From Phycicoccus duodecadis (lineage in GTDB: Bacteria > Actinomycetota > Actinomycetes > Actinomycetales > Dermatophilaceae): a stretch of DNA of 64,000 nt. The notes under the pieces were generated by a model. The model did not search any database and was not told where the DNA came from. It worked only from the letters and a program-made list of their open reading frames with translations. The stretch spans positions 2,728,001-2,792,000 of the forward strand of contig NZ_PJNE01000001.1 in the NCBI RefSeq assembly GCF_002846495.1, in the 5' to 3' direction. Shown here one piece after another: positions 43,217 to 51,264 of the stretch. The position numbers and the translations under genes are program-made. The stretch's first letter is position 1; every line of letters starts with the position of its first letter.

Positions 43217-44345
43217 TCGCGGCGGCGATGCGCTCGGCGTCGATCCGCAGCTCGCGCAGCATGCCCGAGATCGGGTTGGTGAAGCCGGTGAACCACAGGC
43301 CGGGGCGGGCTTCGGGGCGGGCCGAACCGCGCACCGTGGGCAGCCCCCGCTCGCCGAGCACCCCGAGGTGGCCGACCAGCGGCTCGAGGCCCGCCCGGTA
43401 GCCGGTGGCCGTGACCACCAGCGCCGGCCGCAGGCGGGTGCCGTCGGCCAGCACGACCTCGTCGCCGTCGAAGGCCTCGAGGGCCGCGACCGGCTCGACG
43501 CGCCGCGCCCGGATGGCGCTGACGATGCCGACGTCCTGCACGGGGACCCGGCCGTCGAGGGTGCGGCTGTAGAGGTCGGCGGCGGCGCGCGGCATCCCGA
43601 ACTCGGTGAGGTCGGCCTCCTGCACCCGGGCCAGGACACCCGAGACGCGGTCGACCACACGCGGGGGCAGGCGGCGCACGGCGATGCCGGTGGCCTGGGC
43701 CGGCACGCCCATCCGGTCACGGGCCAGGATGTGCGGTGGGGTGCGGACCGACAGCCAGACCCGGGTCGCCCCGTGCTCGGCGAGGTCGGTGGCGATCTCG
43801 GTGCCGGTGTTGCCAGTGCCCACGACGAGGACGTCGCGCCCGGCCCAGCGGCGGCCGTTGCGGTAGTCGCGGGCGTGCAGGACCTCGCCGGTGAAGCCGT
43901 CGCTGCCGGGCCAGGACGGCGTCACCGGGGTGTGGTTGTAGCCGGTGGCGACCACGACGTCGCGGGCCACCACGGTCGTGCCGTCGGCCAGGTGCACCTC
44001 CCACCGGGCGTCGCCGGAGCCGGGGTCGATGCGCTCGACGGCGGCGCCGGTGCGCAGTCGCAGCCGGTGGTGGGCGGCGTACTCCTCGAGATAGCGCACC
44101 ACGTCGTCGCGGGCCACCCAGCGGCCGAACCGGCGCGGGATGCGGTAGCCGGGCAGGGCCGACCAGCCGCGCGGAGTGTGCAGGTGCAGGCGCTCGTAGT
44201 GGGTGCGCCACCGCTCGCCGACGTGGGGCCCCGCGTCGAGCACCAGCGGGTCAGACCCCCGCATCCGCAGTGCCCCGGCGACGGCCAGGCCGCCCGGGCC
44301 CGCCCCCACGACGACCACGTCCTCGACCCCGCGCCCGTCGACCAT
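43179..44345 (-). CDS. FAD-dependent NAD(P)-binding monooxygenase-like oxidoreductase
   Basis: A 388-residue FMO/Baeyer-Villiger-type flavoprotein. The FAD site is VVVGAGPGGLAVAGAL (residue about 11), the NADP site VVGTGNTGTEIATDLAEHG, and between them VVVATGYNHTPVTPSWPG. The intermediate FxGxxxHxxx(Y) fingerprint of classical FMOs appears only in part: FTGEVLHARDYRNG. Leaderless start at ATG 44345. Divergent from the flavin-binding gene at 44478. Confidence 0.87.
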   Translation of the reverse strand: MVDGRGVEDVVVVGAGPGGLAVAGALRMRGSDPLVLDAGPHVGERWRTHYERLHLHTPRGWSALPGYRIPRRFGRWVARDDVVRYLEEYAAHHRLRLRTGAAVERIDPGSGDARWEVHLADGTTVVARDVVVATGYNHTPVTPSWPGSDGFTGEVLHARDYRNGRRWAGRDVLVVGTGNTGTEIATDLAEHGATRVWLSVRTPPHILARDRMGVPAQATGIAVRRLPPRVVDRVSGVLARVQEADLTEFGMPRAAADLYSRTLDGRVPVQDVGIVSAIRARRVEPVAALEAFDGDEVVLADGTRLRPALVVTATGYRAGLEPLVGHLGVLGERGLPTVRGSARPEARPGLWFTGFTNPISGMLRELRIDAERIAAAISSSRGGARPRG

Positions 44346-44351
44346 GGCCGC

Positions 44352-44357
44352 ACGCTA
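44352..44357 (-). promoter_or_regulatory. Leaderless -10 box for the flavoprotein monooxygenase
   Basis: TAGCGT on the minus strand, six bases before ATG 44345. Confidence 0.5.
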
Positions 44358-44387
44358 CTCCCGGCCCTGCGCCGCTCCCCGGACCCG

Positions 44388-44401
44388 GGGACGTTGGTCC
44401 C
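44388..44401. promoter_or_regulatory. DosR/DevR-like box
   Basis: GGGAC-GTTG-GTCCC matches the core of the dormancy regulator box (GGGAC-N4-GTCCC) exactly. It lies 77 bp before the flavin-binding gene and about 34-47 bp ahead of a possible -10 TAGTAC (44435-44440), a usual distance for DosR activation. Confidence 0.5.
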
Positions 44402-44477
44402 TTGGACGCCGGCCCGCCCGACAACCACACTTCGTAGTACAGCGCCGTTCCGACGCCCCGAGCCGAAGGAGCCCGCC

Positions 44478-44924
44478 ATGCCCGCGCCGTCCGTCCCCCC
44501 GCCGTCGGTCTCCGACCCGGCGGTCCGCGTCCTGTCCGCCGACGAGACCTGGGAGATGCTGCGCCGCCACGAGCTGGGCCGGCTGGCGTTCCACCTGAGC
44601 GACGAGGTGCACCTCGTACCGGTCAACTACGGCGTCGACCACCAGGACCGGGTCGTGTTCCGCACCGCCGAGGGCGACAAGCTCCTCGGTGTCCGCTTCG
44701 ACGCCGACGTCGCCTTCGAGATCGACGAGCTCGACGGCTTCCGCGCCCGCAGCGTGGTGCTGCGCGGGCGGGCCCGGGTGCTCAAGGGTGACGAGGCGGA
44801 GGCCGCCGACCGGCTGCCTCGCCGGCCCTGGGTGCCGGGGATGCGCGAGGAGGTCGTCGCCGTCACGGTCGACGAGCTGAGCGGGCGCGAGTTCGTCCTA
44901 CGCCCGCCTACGCTGCGGGAGTGA
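44478..44924 (+). CDS. Pyridoxamine 5'-phosphate oxidase-family flavin/F420-binding protein
   Basis: A 148-residue split-barrel protein (PNPOx-like). LGRLAFHLSDEVHLVPVNYGVD starts the barrel, then VVFRTAEGDKLLG and VAFEIDELDGFRARSVVLRGRARVL. The family binds FMN or F420; many actinobacterial members belong to hypoxia regulons, which agrees with the DosR-like box upstream. GAAGGAG lies six bases before ATG 44478. It overlaps the next gene by GTGA. Confidence 0.87.
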   Translation: MPAPSVPPPSVSDPAVRVLSADETWEMLRRHELGRLAFHLSDEVHLVPVNYGVDHQDRVVFRTAEGDKLLGVRFDADVAFEIDELDGFRARSVVLRGRARVLKGDEAEAADRLPRRPWVPGMREEVVAVTVDELSGREFVLRPPTLRE

Positions 44925-46075
44925 CCGCGCCCGTCCCGATGCCGCGCGCTGGCCGGGTCGTCGTCGCGAGCGACTCCTTCAAGGGCTCGCTGACGTCCGC
45001 GCAGGTCGGGGCGGCGGTGCGAGCGGGCATCCTCGACGTCGTCCCCGACGCCGTCGTCACGGTCGTGCCCGTGGCCGACGGTGGCGAGGGCACGGTCGCG
45101 GCCGCCCTGGCCACGGGGTACGAGCCGGTGGCGGCCACCGTCCACGGCCCGACCGGCGAGCTCCACACCACGACGCTCGCCTGGCATCAGGGCGCGGGCA
45201 CCGCGGTGGTCGAGCTGGCCGACGCGTGCGGGCTCGGACGCCTGGCCGGTGGCGTTGCGGCCCCGCTCACCGCCTCGAGCCGGGGGCTGGGCGACGCGCT
45301 GCGGGCGGCCCTCGGGCTGGGGCCTCGCCTGCTGGTGGTCGGGGTGGGGGGCTCGGCGAGCACCGACGGCGGGGCCGGGATGCTGAGCGCGCTGGGCGCC
45401 CGGGTGCTCGATGACGCGGGGGCGGAGGTGCCCGACGGGGGCGCGGCACTGGAGCGGGTGGCGCGCCTCGACCCCTCGGCGCTCGACCCGAGGCTGCGTG
45501 CCGTCGACCTCGTCCTCGCCGCCGACGTCACCAACCCGCTGCTGGGGCCGCGGGGCGCCGCCGCCGTGTTCGGCCCGCAGAAGGGGGCCGGGCCGGGCGA
45601 CGTGCGCCGGCTCGAGGCCGGGTTGGCGACGTGGGCCGAGGTCGTCGGCGGCGGCTGGGCCGAGCAGCCCGGGGCGGGGGCCGCCGGGGGCGTGGGCTTC
45701 GCGCTGATGGCGGTGCTCGGGGCGCAGCGCCGCCCGGGGGTCGACGTGGTGCTCGACCTGGCGAGCGCCGACGACCTGCTGGCGGGAGCCGACCTCGTGG
45801 TGACCGGCGAGGGGTCGCTCGACGGGCAGACGGCATCCGGCAAGGCGGTCGCGGGGGTCGCCCGCCGGGCCCGCGCGGCGGGGGTACCTGTGGTGGCCGT
45901 CTGCGGGCGGAACCGCCTGTCCGACAGTGAGACGCACGGTCTCGGGCTCGACGTCGCCTACGCGTTGAGCGATCTCGAGCCCGACCCGGCCCGCTCGATG
46001 GCCGACGCCGCCGCCCTGCTGCGGCTCGTCGGTGCCCGCATCGCCCGCGAGGGCCTCAGCCGCGCACCGGGGTGA
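44921..46075 (+). CDS. glxK: Glycerate kinase (type II/GlxK)
   Basis: A 384-residue glycerate 2- or 3-kinase. Segments: VVVASDSFKGSLTSAQVGAAV at the N-terminus, VPVADGGEGT, VVGVGGSASTDGGAGML (phosphate loop) and VVTGEGSLDGQTASGKAV. It phosphorylates D-glycerate from glyoxylate or hydroxypyruvate reduction; the convergent hydroxyacid dehydrogenase could supply glycerate. GTG 44921 overlaps the preceding stop, so it is coupled to the flavin-binding protein. Its end overlaps the dehydrogenase gene by 20 bp. Confidence 0.93.
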   Translation: MTAPVPMPRAGRVVVASDSFKGSLTSAQVGAAVRAGILDVVPDAVVTVVPVADGGEGTVAAALATGYEPVAATVHGPTGELHTTTLAWHQGAGTAVVELADACGLGRLAGGVAAPLTASSRGLGDALRAALGLGPRLLVVGVGGSASTDGGAGMLSALGARVLDDAGAEVPDGGAALERVARLDPSALDPRLRAVDLVLAADVTNPLLGPRGAAAVFGPQKGAGPGDVRRLEAGLATWAEVVGGGWAEQPGAGAAGGVGFALMAVLGAQRRPGVDVVLDLASADDLLAGADLVVTGEGSLDGQTASGKAVAGVARRARAAGVPVVAVCGRNRLSDSETHGLGLDVAYALSDLEPDPARSMADAAALLRLVGARIAREGLSRAPG

Positions 46076-47039
46076 GGGGGTCGCGCCCGGCCAGCACCGC
46101 CAGCACGTTGTCGGCGGCGAGGTCGGCCATGGCGGTGCGCGTATCGATGGTCGCCGAGCCGACGTGCGGCAGCAGCACCACGTCGTCGCGCGTCAGCAGC
46201 CCCGGGTGCACGTGGGGCTCGTCCTCGTAGACGTCGAGCCCGGCCCCGGCGATCGTGCCGGCCTCGAGCGCGGCCACCAGGGCGGCCTCGTCGACCACGG
46301 GCCCGCGGGCCGTGTTGACCAGGTAGGCCGTGGGCTTCATCCGGGCGAGCGCGTCGGCGTCGACCAGGTGTCGGGTCTGCGGGCCGAGCGGTGCGTGCAC
46401 CGAGACGACGTCGGACTCGGCCAGGAGGGTGTCGAGGTCGACGACGCGTGCCCCCAGCTCGGCGACGACGCCCGGGTCGGGGGCCGAGCGCCCCGAGAGC
46501 AGGACGTCCATGCCGAAGGCCCGGGCCCGGCGTGCGGTCGCCAGCCCGATGGCGCCGGAGCCGATGATGCCGATCGTCCTGCCCTGCACCGAGACGCCGA
46601 TGAGGTGGAAGATCCCCCACGTCCAGGGGCGCCCGGTACGGACCTCGCGCTCGGCCTCGCCCAGGCGCCGCGTGGCCATCAGCACCAGCGCGAAGGCGAT
46701 GTCGGCGGTGGCGTCGGTGAGCACGCCGGGGGTGTTCGTGACCACCACGCCCCGCTCGCGGCAGGCGGCGACGTCGACGTTGTCGTAGCCGACCGCGACG
46801 TTGGCCACGACCTTCAGCTGGGGGCCGACGGCGTCGAGGAAGGTTTCGTCGACCCGCTGGCTCAGGGTGACGACGACGGCGTCGGCCCCGGCGAGCAGCA
46901 TCGGCAGCTCCCCGGGCGGCACCGAGGAGTCCTCGTCGCGGTACCGCACGTCGTGCTCGGCGCGCAGCCGCTCGACGGCGTCCCCGGGCAGGGTGCTGAG
47001 CACCACGACCCCGGCCCGGCCGGTGGCGGCGGGGCTCAT
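46056..47039 (-). CDS. D-isomer-specific 2-hydroxyacid dehydrogenase (glyoxylate/hydroxypyruvate reductase-like)
   Basis: A 327-residue NAD(P)-dependent reductase. NAD loop GIIGSGAIGLATARRARAFG, substrate loop VGYDNVD, catalytic Arg in VNTARGPVVDE, Glu in DVYEDEP and His in LLPHVGSA. The pattern matches glyoxylate and hydroxypyruvate reductases. The NAD loop reads GSGAIG, with Ser and Ala at the variable sites. It is the second gene after an SDR, overlapping it by ATGA, and converges on glycerate kinase. Confidence 0.92.
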   Translation of the reverse strand: MSPAATGRAGVVVLSTLPGDAVERLRAEHDVRYRDEDSSVPPGELPMLLAGADAVVVTLSQRVDETFLDAVGPQLKVVANVAVGYDNVDVAACRERGVVVTNTPGVLTDATADIAFALVLMATRRLGEAEREVRTGRPWTWGIFHLIGVSVQGRTIGIIGSGAIGLATARRARAFGMDVLLSGRSAPDPGVVAELGARVVDLDTLLAESDVVSVHAPLGPQTRHLVDADALARMKPTAYLVNTARGPVVDEAALVAALEAGTIAGAGLDVYEDEPHVHPGLLTRDDVVLLPHVGSATIDTRTAMADLAADNVLAVLAGRDPLTPVRG

Positions 47040-47860
47040 CGGGTGAGCTCGCTCGGGTCGGCGCCGGCCCGGCGGGCGAGCTTGTCGGCCTGGCCGTTCA
47101 TCATCCGGTCGTAGAGGGGGCGGGCGAAGCGCTTGCCGAAGTACGCCTGGCGCCCCATCCGGTCGGTCAGGATGATCGGCTTCCTCCGGTCGATGCCGTC
47201 GAGGACGATGCGGGCGACGTCGTCGGCGCCGACCCCCGCCTGCGTGATGAGGCGGACCCCGGCCTCCTGCATGGCGGTGTCCTTGCCGGCGAACGACTGG
47301 TGCAGGTTGGTGCGGAAGAACGCGGGGCAGACGACCGAGACGTCGATGCCCCACGGCTTCAGCTCGAAGCCGAGGGTCTCGCTGAGGGCGACCACCCCGG
47401 CCTTGGTGGCGTTGTAGCTCGACATGCCGGGGCCGTGGACCAGGCCGGCGAGCGAGGCGACGTTGACGATGTGGCCGCTGCGCTGCTCCTTGAGCAGGGG
47501 CGTGAAGGTGTGGCAGCCGCGGGCCGGGCCGAGCAGGTTGATGTCGACCACCCGCTCCCAGTCGGCCATCGCCTCGATCTCGATGCGCCCCCCGGTGGCC
47601 ACGCCGGCGTTGTTGACGAGCAGGTCGAGGCCGCCCCAGGTCTCGCGGACGTGGGCCAGGGCGGCGTCCCAGTCCTGCTGGCTGCGCACGTCGAGGGTCA
47701 GGTAGTCGGCGCCGGCCGGGATGCTGTCGGGCCGCTCGGGGGCCAGGTCGGCGGCGATGACCCGGTCACCGCGCGCGACGAGCAGGGCGACGAGGGCGCG
47801 CCCGAGGCCGGAGGCGCCACCGGTGACGAGCGCCCGACGGGGGCCGGGGGGAGGGGTCAT
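47036..47860 (-). CDS. Short-chain dehydrogenase/reductase
   Basis: A 274-residue SDR. Cofactor loop TGGASGLGRALV (TGxxxGxG), NNAG motif LLVNNAGVA, catalytic Ser in VNVASLAGLV and YxxxK in SSYNATKAGV. A C-terminal extension of about 30 basic residues follows (MMNGQADKLARRAG). Oxidises or reduces an alcohol or carbonyl; substrate unknown. First gene of the two-gene unit, with a leaderless start. Confidence 0.93.
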   Translation of the reverse strand: MTPPPGPRRALVTGGASGLGRALVALLVARGDRVIAADLAPERPDSIPAGADYLTLDVRSQQDWDAALAHVRETWGGLDLLVNNAGVATGGRIEIEAMADWERVVDINLLGPARGCHTFTPLLKEQRSGHIVNVASLAGLVHGPGMSSYNATKAGVVALSETLGFELKPWGIDVSVVCPAFFRTNLHQSFAGKDTAMQEAGVRLITQAGVGADDVARIVLDGIDRRKPIILTDRMGRQAYFGKRFARPLYDRMMNGQADKLARRAGADPSELTR

Positions 47861-47866
47861 GGACCG

Positions 47867-47872
47867 ACCCTA
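47867..47872 (-). promoter_or_regulatory. Leaderless -10 box for the SDR gene
   Basis: TAGGGT on the minus strand, six bases before ATG 47860. Confidence 0.5.
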
Positions 47873-47886
47873 GCCGCGGGGACCCG

Positions 47887-50082
47887 TCAGGCCGGCGGCG
47901 CTGTCGGAGTGGCTTCGGGCACCGGCTCGTGCACCGGCTCGAGCACTGGCTCCAGGGTCACCGGCACGCCGTTGAGGACCGCGTTGCCCGAGAGCGGCTC
48001 GGTGACGGACGGGTCGGTGAGGTCGTTCATCGACACCCCGGGGACCGCGGTGGCCCGGCGCAGCCGCACCCCGTCGCGTCGGTGCCCGTAGCCGTGCGGC
48101 AGCGAGACGACCCCGCGCATCAGGTCCTCCGACGCGGCCACCTCGACCTCGACCGCCCCGACGGCCGAGCGCACCCGCACGGTGGCGCCGTCGGTGATGC
48201 CGCGCACGGCCAGGTCGTCGGGATGCGCCAGCAGGGCGTGCCGGGCCCGGCCCTTCGTGAGCAGCGCCGAGTTGTGCAGCCAGGAGTTGTTGTCGCGCTG
48301 GTGGCGACGGCCGACCAGCAGCAGCTCGTCGGCGTCGCGCTCGCGTTCGGCCGAGGCCAGGACACGCGGCAGGTCGTCGAGCACCAGCGGCACGGCGAGG
48401 TCGACCCGGCGGTCGCGCGTCGCGAGCCGCTCGGGGAGACGCGGCCGCAGCGGCCCGAGGTCGAGACCGCCCGGGCCGGCCTGCTTCAGCTTCCGGACCG
48501 ACAGGCCCGCACCGCTGGTGCGCAGGAGCAGGTCGAGCTGGCGGGTCGGCGAGGTGCGCAGCCGGGCGGTCGCCTCCAGGGCCGAGCGCGACCAGCGTCC
48601 GAACAGGCTGCGGCTGCGCACCGCGAGGTAGGCGGCCCCGAGGTCGCGTGCGATCTCCCAGTCGTGCCGCCCGCCAGGGTCCTTGGGCAACAGCGCCGGC
48701 GAGAAGCGGGCGGTGTCGCGCACCGCCAACAGGTGGAACACGAGGTCGTAGTGGTCGCGCTCCAGCGGCCCGCTGGGGGGCAGGACGACGTCGGCGTGCC
48801 GGGTCGTCTCGTTGAGGTAGTAGTCGATGCACACGACCGCGTCGAGCGCGGCGATCGCCGCATCCAGGTGCTGGCCCCCGGGCGTCGACGACACCGGGTT
48901 GCCGGCGATCGTCAGCAGAGCGTGTACCTGACCCTTGCCGGGCGTCGTGATCTCCTCGGCCAGCGCCGACACCGGCAGCTCGCCGCCGAAGCCGGGGAGC
49001 CCGCGCACCCGCGTCCTCCGGCGCGAGAACCCACCCGGGCCGAGCAGCCCGCGGCCGACGAGGTCGACGGCCGGCGTCGCGAACATCGCCCCGCCCGGCC
49101 GGTCGAGGTTGCCGGTGAGGATGTTCAGCACGTGCACGGCCCACTGGCACACGACGCCGGCGCCCTGCGTCGACACCCCCATCCGGCCGTGGACCGCCGC
49201 CGAGGGCGCGTCGAGCAGGGCCACGGCCAGCCCGCGCACCGCTCCGGCCGGCATCCCGCTGACGGTCTCGGCGAGCTCGGGGGTGAAGGGCTCGACGGCG
49301 GCTCGGACCGATTCGACGCCGTCGACCCAGGCGGCGGGCCGGGCGCGGCCGGAGGCCAGCACCTCACGCACCAGGGCCAGCAGGACGAAGGCGTCCGAGC
49401 CAGGGCGCACGAAGTGGTGCTCGTCGGCGATGCGAGCGGTCTCGGTGCGGCGCGGGTCGAGGACCACGAGCCGGCCTCCGCGGGAGGCGAGCTCGCGGCG
49501 GCGCTGCGGGAAGTCGGGGACGGTCCAGAGCGAGCCGTTGGAGGCCATCGGGTTGTGGCCGACGAGCACGAGGAGGTCGGTGCGGTCGATGTCGGGGACC
49601 GGTAGCAGGAACTGGTGGCCGTAGAGGGCCCAGGCCACGACGTGGTGGGGCAGCTGGTCGACCGAGGTGGCGGAGTAGCGGTTCCGCGTGCGCAGCAGGC
49701 GGACCAGGGTCGGATGGTGGGTGAGCGCGCCGAGGCTGTGGACGTTGGGGTTGCCGAGGTAGATCGCCAGGGCGTCGTCGCCGTGTTCGGCCTGCACATC
49801 GCCGAGGAGCTCGGCCGCCTTGGTGATGGCGGCGTCCCACGAGGTCTCGTGCAGCTCGCCGTCGGCGCCGCGGACGAGGGGGCGGCGGAGGCGGTCCGGG
49901 TCGTCCTGGAGCTCGGGGAGGGCGAAGGCCTTGGGGCACAGGTGCCCTCGTGAGAGCGGGTCGCCGTCGTGGCCGCGGATGCTGCCCACCGTCCCGTCGG
50001 CGGCGAGCGTCACCTCGAGCCCGCACATCGCCTCACACAGGGTGCACGAGGTGTGCCGGACCCGCCCGGCCGGGGCGCTCAT
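47887..50082 (-). CDS. Molybdopterin oxidoreductase with [4Fe-4S] domain
   Basis: A 731-residue DMSO-reductase-superfamily protein. Fe-S ligands Cys13, Cys16, Cys20 and Cys49 (CTLCEAMCG ... HLCPKA). VGHNPMASN and VVLDPRRTETA are cofactor-contact segments; the C-terminal molydopterin-binding barrel begins around 590 (LLVGRRHQRDNNSWLHN). There is no Tat signal, so it is cytoplasmic. At the site where formate dehydrogenases carry Sec or Cys, simple alignment puts Asp142 (SATSVDQ), so the Mo ligand and reaction may differ. It is coupled to the enoyl-CoA hydratase by ATGA. Partner electron-transfer subunits are not present. Confidence 0.9.
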   Translation of the reverse strand: MSAPAGRVRHTSCTLCEAMCGLEVTLAADGTVGSIRGHDGDPLSRGHLCPKAFALPELQDDPDRLRRPLVRGADGELHETSWDAAITKAAELLGDVQAEHGDDALAIYLGNPNVHSLGALTHHPTLVRLLRTRNRYSATSVDQLPHHVVAWALYGHQFLLPVPDIDRTDLLVLVGHNPMASNGSLWTVPDFPQRRRELASRGGRLVVLDPRRTETARIADEHHFVRPGSDAFVLLALVREVLASGRARPAAWVDGVESVRAAVEPFTPELAETVSGMPAGAVRGLAVALLDAPSAAVHGRMGVSTQGAGVVCQWAVHVLNILTGNLDRPGGAMFATPAVDLVGRGLLGPGGFSRRRTRVRGLPGFGGELPVSALAEEITTPGKGQVHALLTIAGNPVSSTPGGQHLDAAIAALDAVVCIDYYLNETTRHADVVLPPSGPLERDHYDLVFHLLAVRDTARFSPALLPKDPGGRHDWEIARDLGAAYLAVRSRSLFGRWSRSALEATARLRTSPTRQLDLLLRTSGAGLSVRKLKQAGPGGLDLGPLRPRLPERLATRDRRVDLAVPLVLDDLPRVLASAERERDADELLLVGRRHQRDNNSWLHNSALLTKGRARHALLAHPDDLAVRGITDGATVRVRSAVGAVEVEVAASEDLMRGVVSLPHGYGHRRDGVRLRRATAVPGVSMNDLTDPSVTEPLSGNAVLNGVPVTLEPVLEPVHEPVPEATPTAPPA

Positions 50083-50876
50083 CGGGCCCTCGGGCCGAAC
50101 GACGGCGTCTCACGGCGCAGGGCGGCCTCACGGGCGGCCCGGGTGTTGCCACGACGCAGCAGCAGAGCCTGCTCGAGCCGCTCACCGGCGAAGGTGCGGC
50201 GTGGGCCGGAGGTCCAGGTGCGCTCGAACAGCCGCTTGGTCGCCGCCACCGCGTCGGGCGAGCGGGTGGCGACCTCCTCGATGAACCGGGTGGCGGCGAC
50301 GAACGGCTCCTCGTGGACCTCGCTCGCCAGCCCGAGCTCGACGGCCCGCTCGCCACTGACGACCTCGCCGGTCATCGTGAGCCGCTTGGCGACGTCCATC
50401 CGCACCTGCTGGCTCAGCGCCTGCATCCCGCTCATGTCGGGGACCAGCCCCCACTTCGCCTCGAGCACCGACCAGCGGGCGTCGGGGGTGGTCATCCGCA
50501 GGTCGGCCGCCAGCGCGATCTGCAGGCCGCCGCCGTAGCAGTGGCCGTGCACCGCGGCGACGACCGGGACCGGCAGCCGGCGCCAGGCCCAGCACGCCTC
50601 CTGGAAGAGGTTGGTGCCACGCCAGGGCCGCGGGACGAAGGCACGCGCGACCCGGCGCGGTTGCGCCATCACGGTCGCGAAGTCCAGCCCCGCGCAGAAC
50701 GAGTCGCCGCTGCCCCCCAGCACGACCCCCCGCAGGGTCCGGTCGCGGCGCAGCCGGCCGGCGGTCTCGACCAGCGCCTCGAGGGTGTCGAGGGTCAGGG
50801 CGTTGAGCTTCTCGGGCCGGTCGAGGCGGACCTGGGCGATGCCGCCCTCGACGCTGCAGGTGACGGGGGCTGACAT
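50079..50876 (-). CDS. Enoyl-CoA hydratase/isomerase family protein
   Basis: A 265-residue crotonase. Oxyanion hole segments SGDSFCAGLDFATVM and VHGHCYGGGLQIALAADLRM; a Glu in the ARWSVLEAKWGLVPDM loop is in the place of the catalytic Glu. It acts on an acyl-CoA, hydrating or isomerising the double bond. Leaderless start at ATG 50876; its stop overlaps the start of the molybdoenzyme, so the pair is one translational unit. Confidence 0.9.
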   Translation of the reverse strand: MSAPVTCSVEGGIAQVRLDRPEKLNALTLDTLEALVETAGRLRRDRTLRGVVLGGSGDSFCAGLDFATVMAQPRRVARAFVPRPWRGTNLFQEACWAWRRLPVPVVAAVHGHCYGGGLQIALAADLRMTTPDARWSVLEAKWGLVPDMSGMQALSQQVRMDVAKRLTMTGEVVSGERAVELGLASEVHEEPFVAATRFIEEVATRSPDAVAATKRLFERTWTSGPRRTFAGERLEQALLLRRGNTRAAREAALRRETPSFGPRAR

Positions 50877-50882
50877 GCCGCC

Positions 50883-50888
50883 AGCCTA
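50883..50888 (-). promoter_or_regulatory. Leaderless -10 box for the enoyl-CoA hydratase
   Basis: TAGGCT on the minus strand, six bases before ATG 50876. Confidence 0.5.
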
Positions 50889-50965
50889 CGAGCAGTGTCG
50901 AGAGGGGCGCGTGGGCGCGGCCGGTGGCTTCCGCTGGGTGTCAGGGCGGTGGGCCGCGGGCCGGC

Positions 50966-51034
50966 CGGATGACCTCGGCCGGGTCCCGCGGATGACCTCG
51001 GCCGGGTCCCGCGGATGACCTCGGCCGGGTCCCG
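50966..51034. repeat. Three perfect 23-bp tandem repeats
   Basis: Units at 50966-50988, 50989-51011 and 51012-51034, each starting CGGATGACCTCGGCC and ending GGGTCCCG, identical. Unit length is not a multiple of three and no gene covers it, so it is a noncoding minisatellite in the 388-bp gap 50877-51264. The rest of the gap holds the hydratase promoter and the LexA-controlled promoter. Confidence 0.9.
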
Positions 51035-51200
51035 CGGTGAGCCTCGAGCGCGTGGGCCGCACCTTCACAGGCGGCCTGGATGGCGGGCTCCGCGGTCGCT
51101 CCTCCCCGCGGCCCGGCGCCTTCTCCTGCGGTCGTCACATCCGCCCCTTCCGTTGCGCTTCTGGCGGGAAAAACGTTGCCAGAAAGTTCGATTGGTGCCC

Positions 51201-51237
51201 TCGAACGCTTGTTCGTGTCACCTCTTCCGGGTAGGAT
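51201..51237 (+). promoter_or_regulatory. LexA (SOS) box overlapping a sigma-70-type promoter
   Basis: TCGAACGCTTGTTCGT (51201-51216) fits the actinobacterial SOS box TCGAAC-RNNY-GTTCGA except at the last base. The -35 TTGTTC (51209-51214) lies within it, a 17-bp spacer follows, and the -10 is TAGGAT (51232-51237). LexA binding would block the polymerase, so the downstream HNH gene should be DNA-damage inducible. Confidence 0.75.
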
Positions 51238-51264
51238 CGTGGGTACAGGGGAGGGGGGTTTCCG

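Noticed and set aside
50966-51034. CRISPR array
   Set aside because: The three 23-bp units are directly abutting with no spacers and no cas genes nearby.
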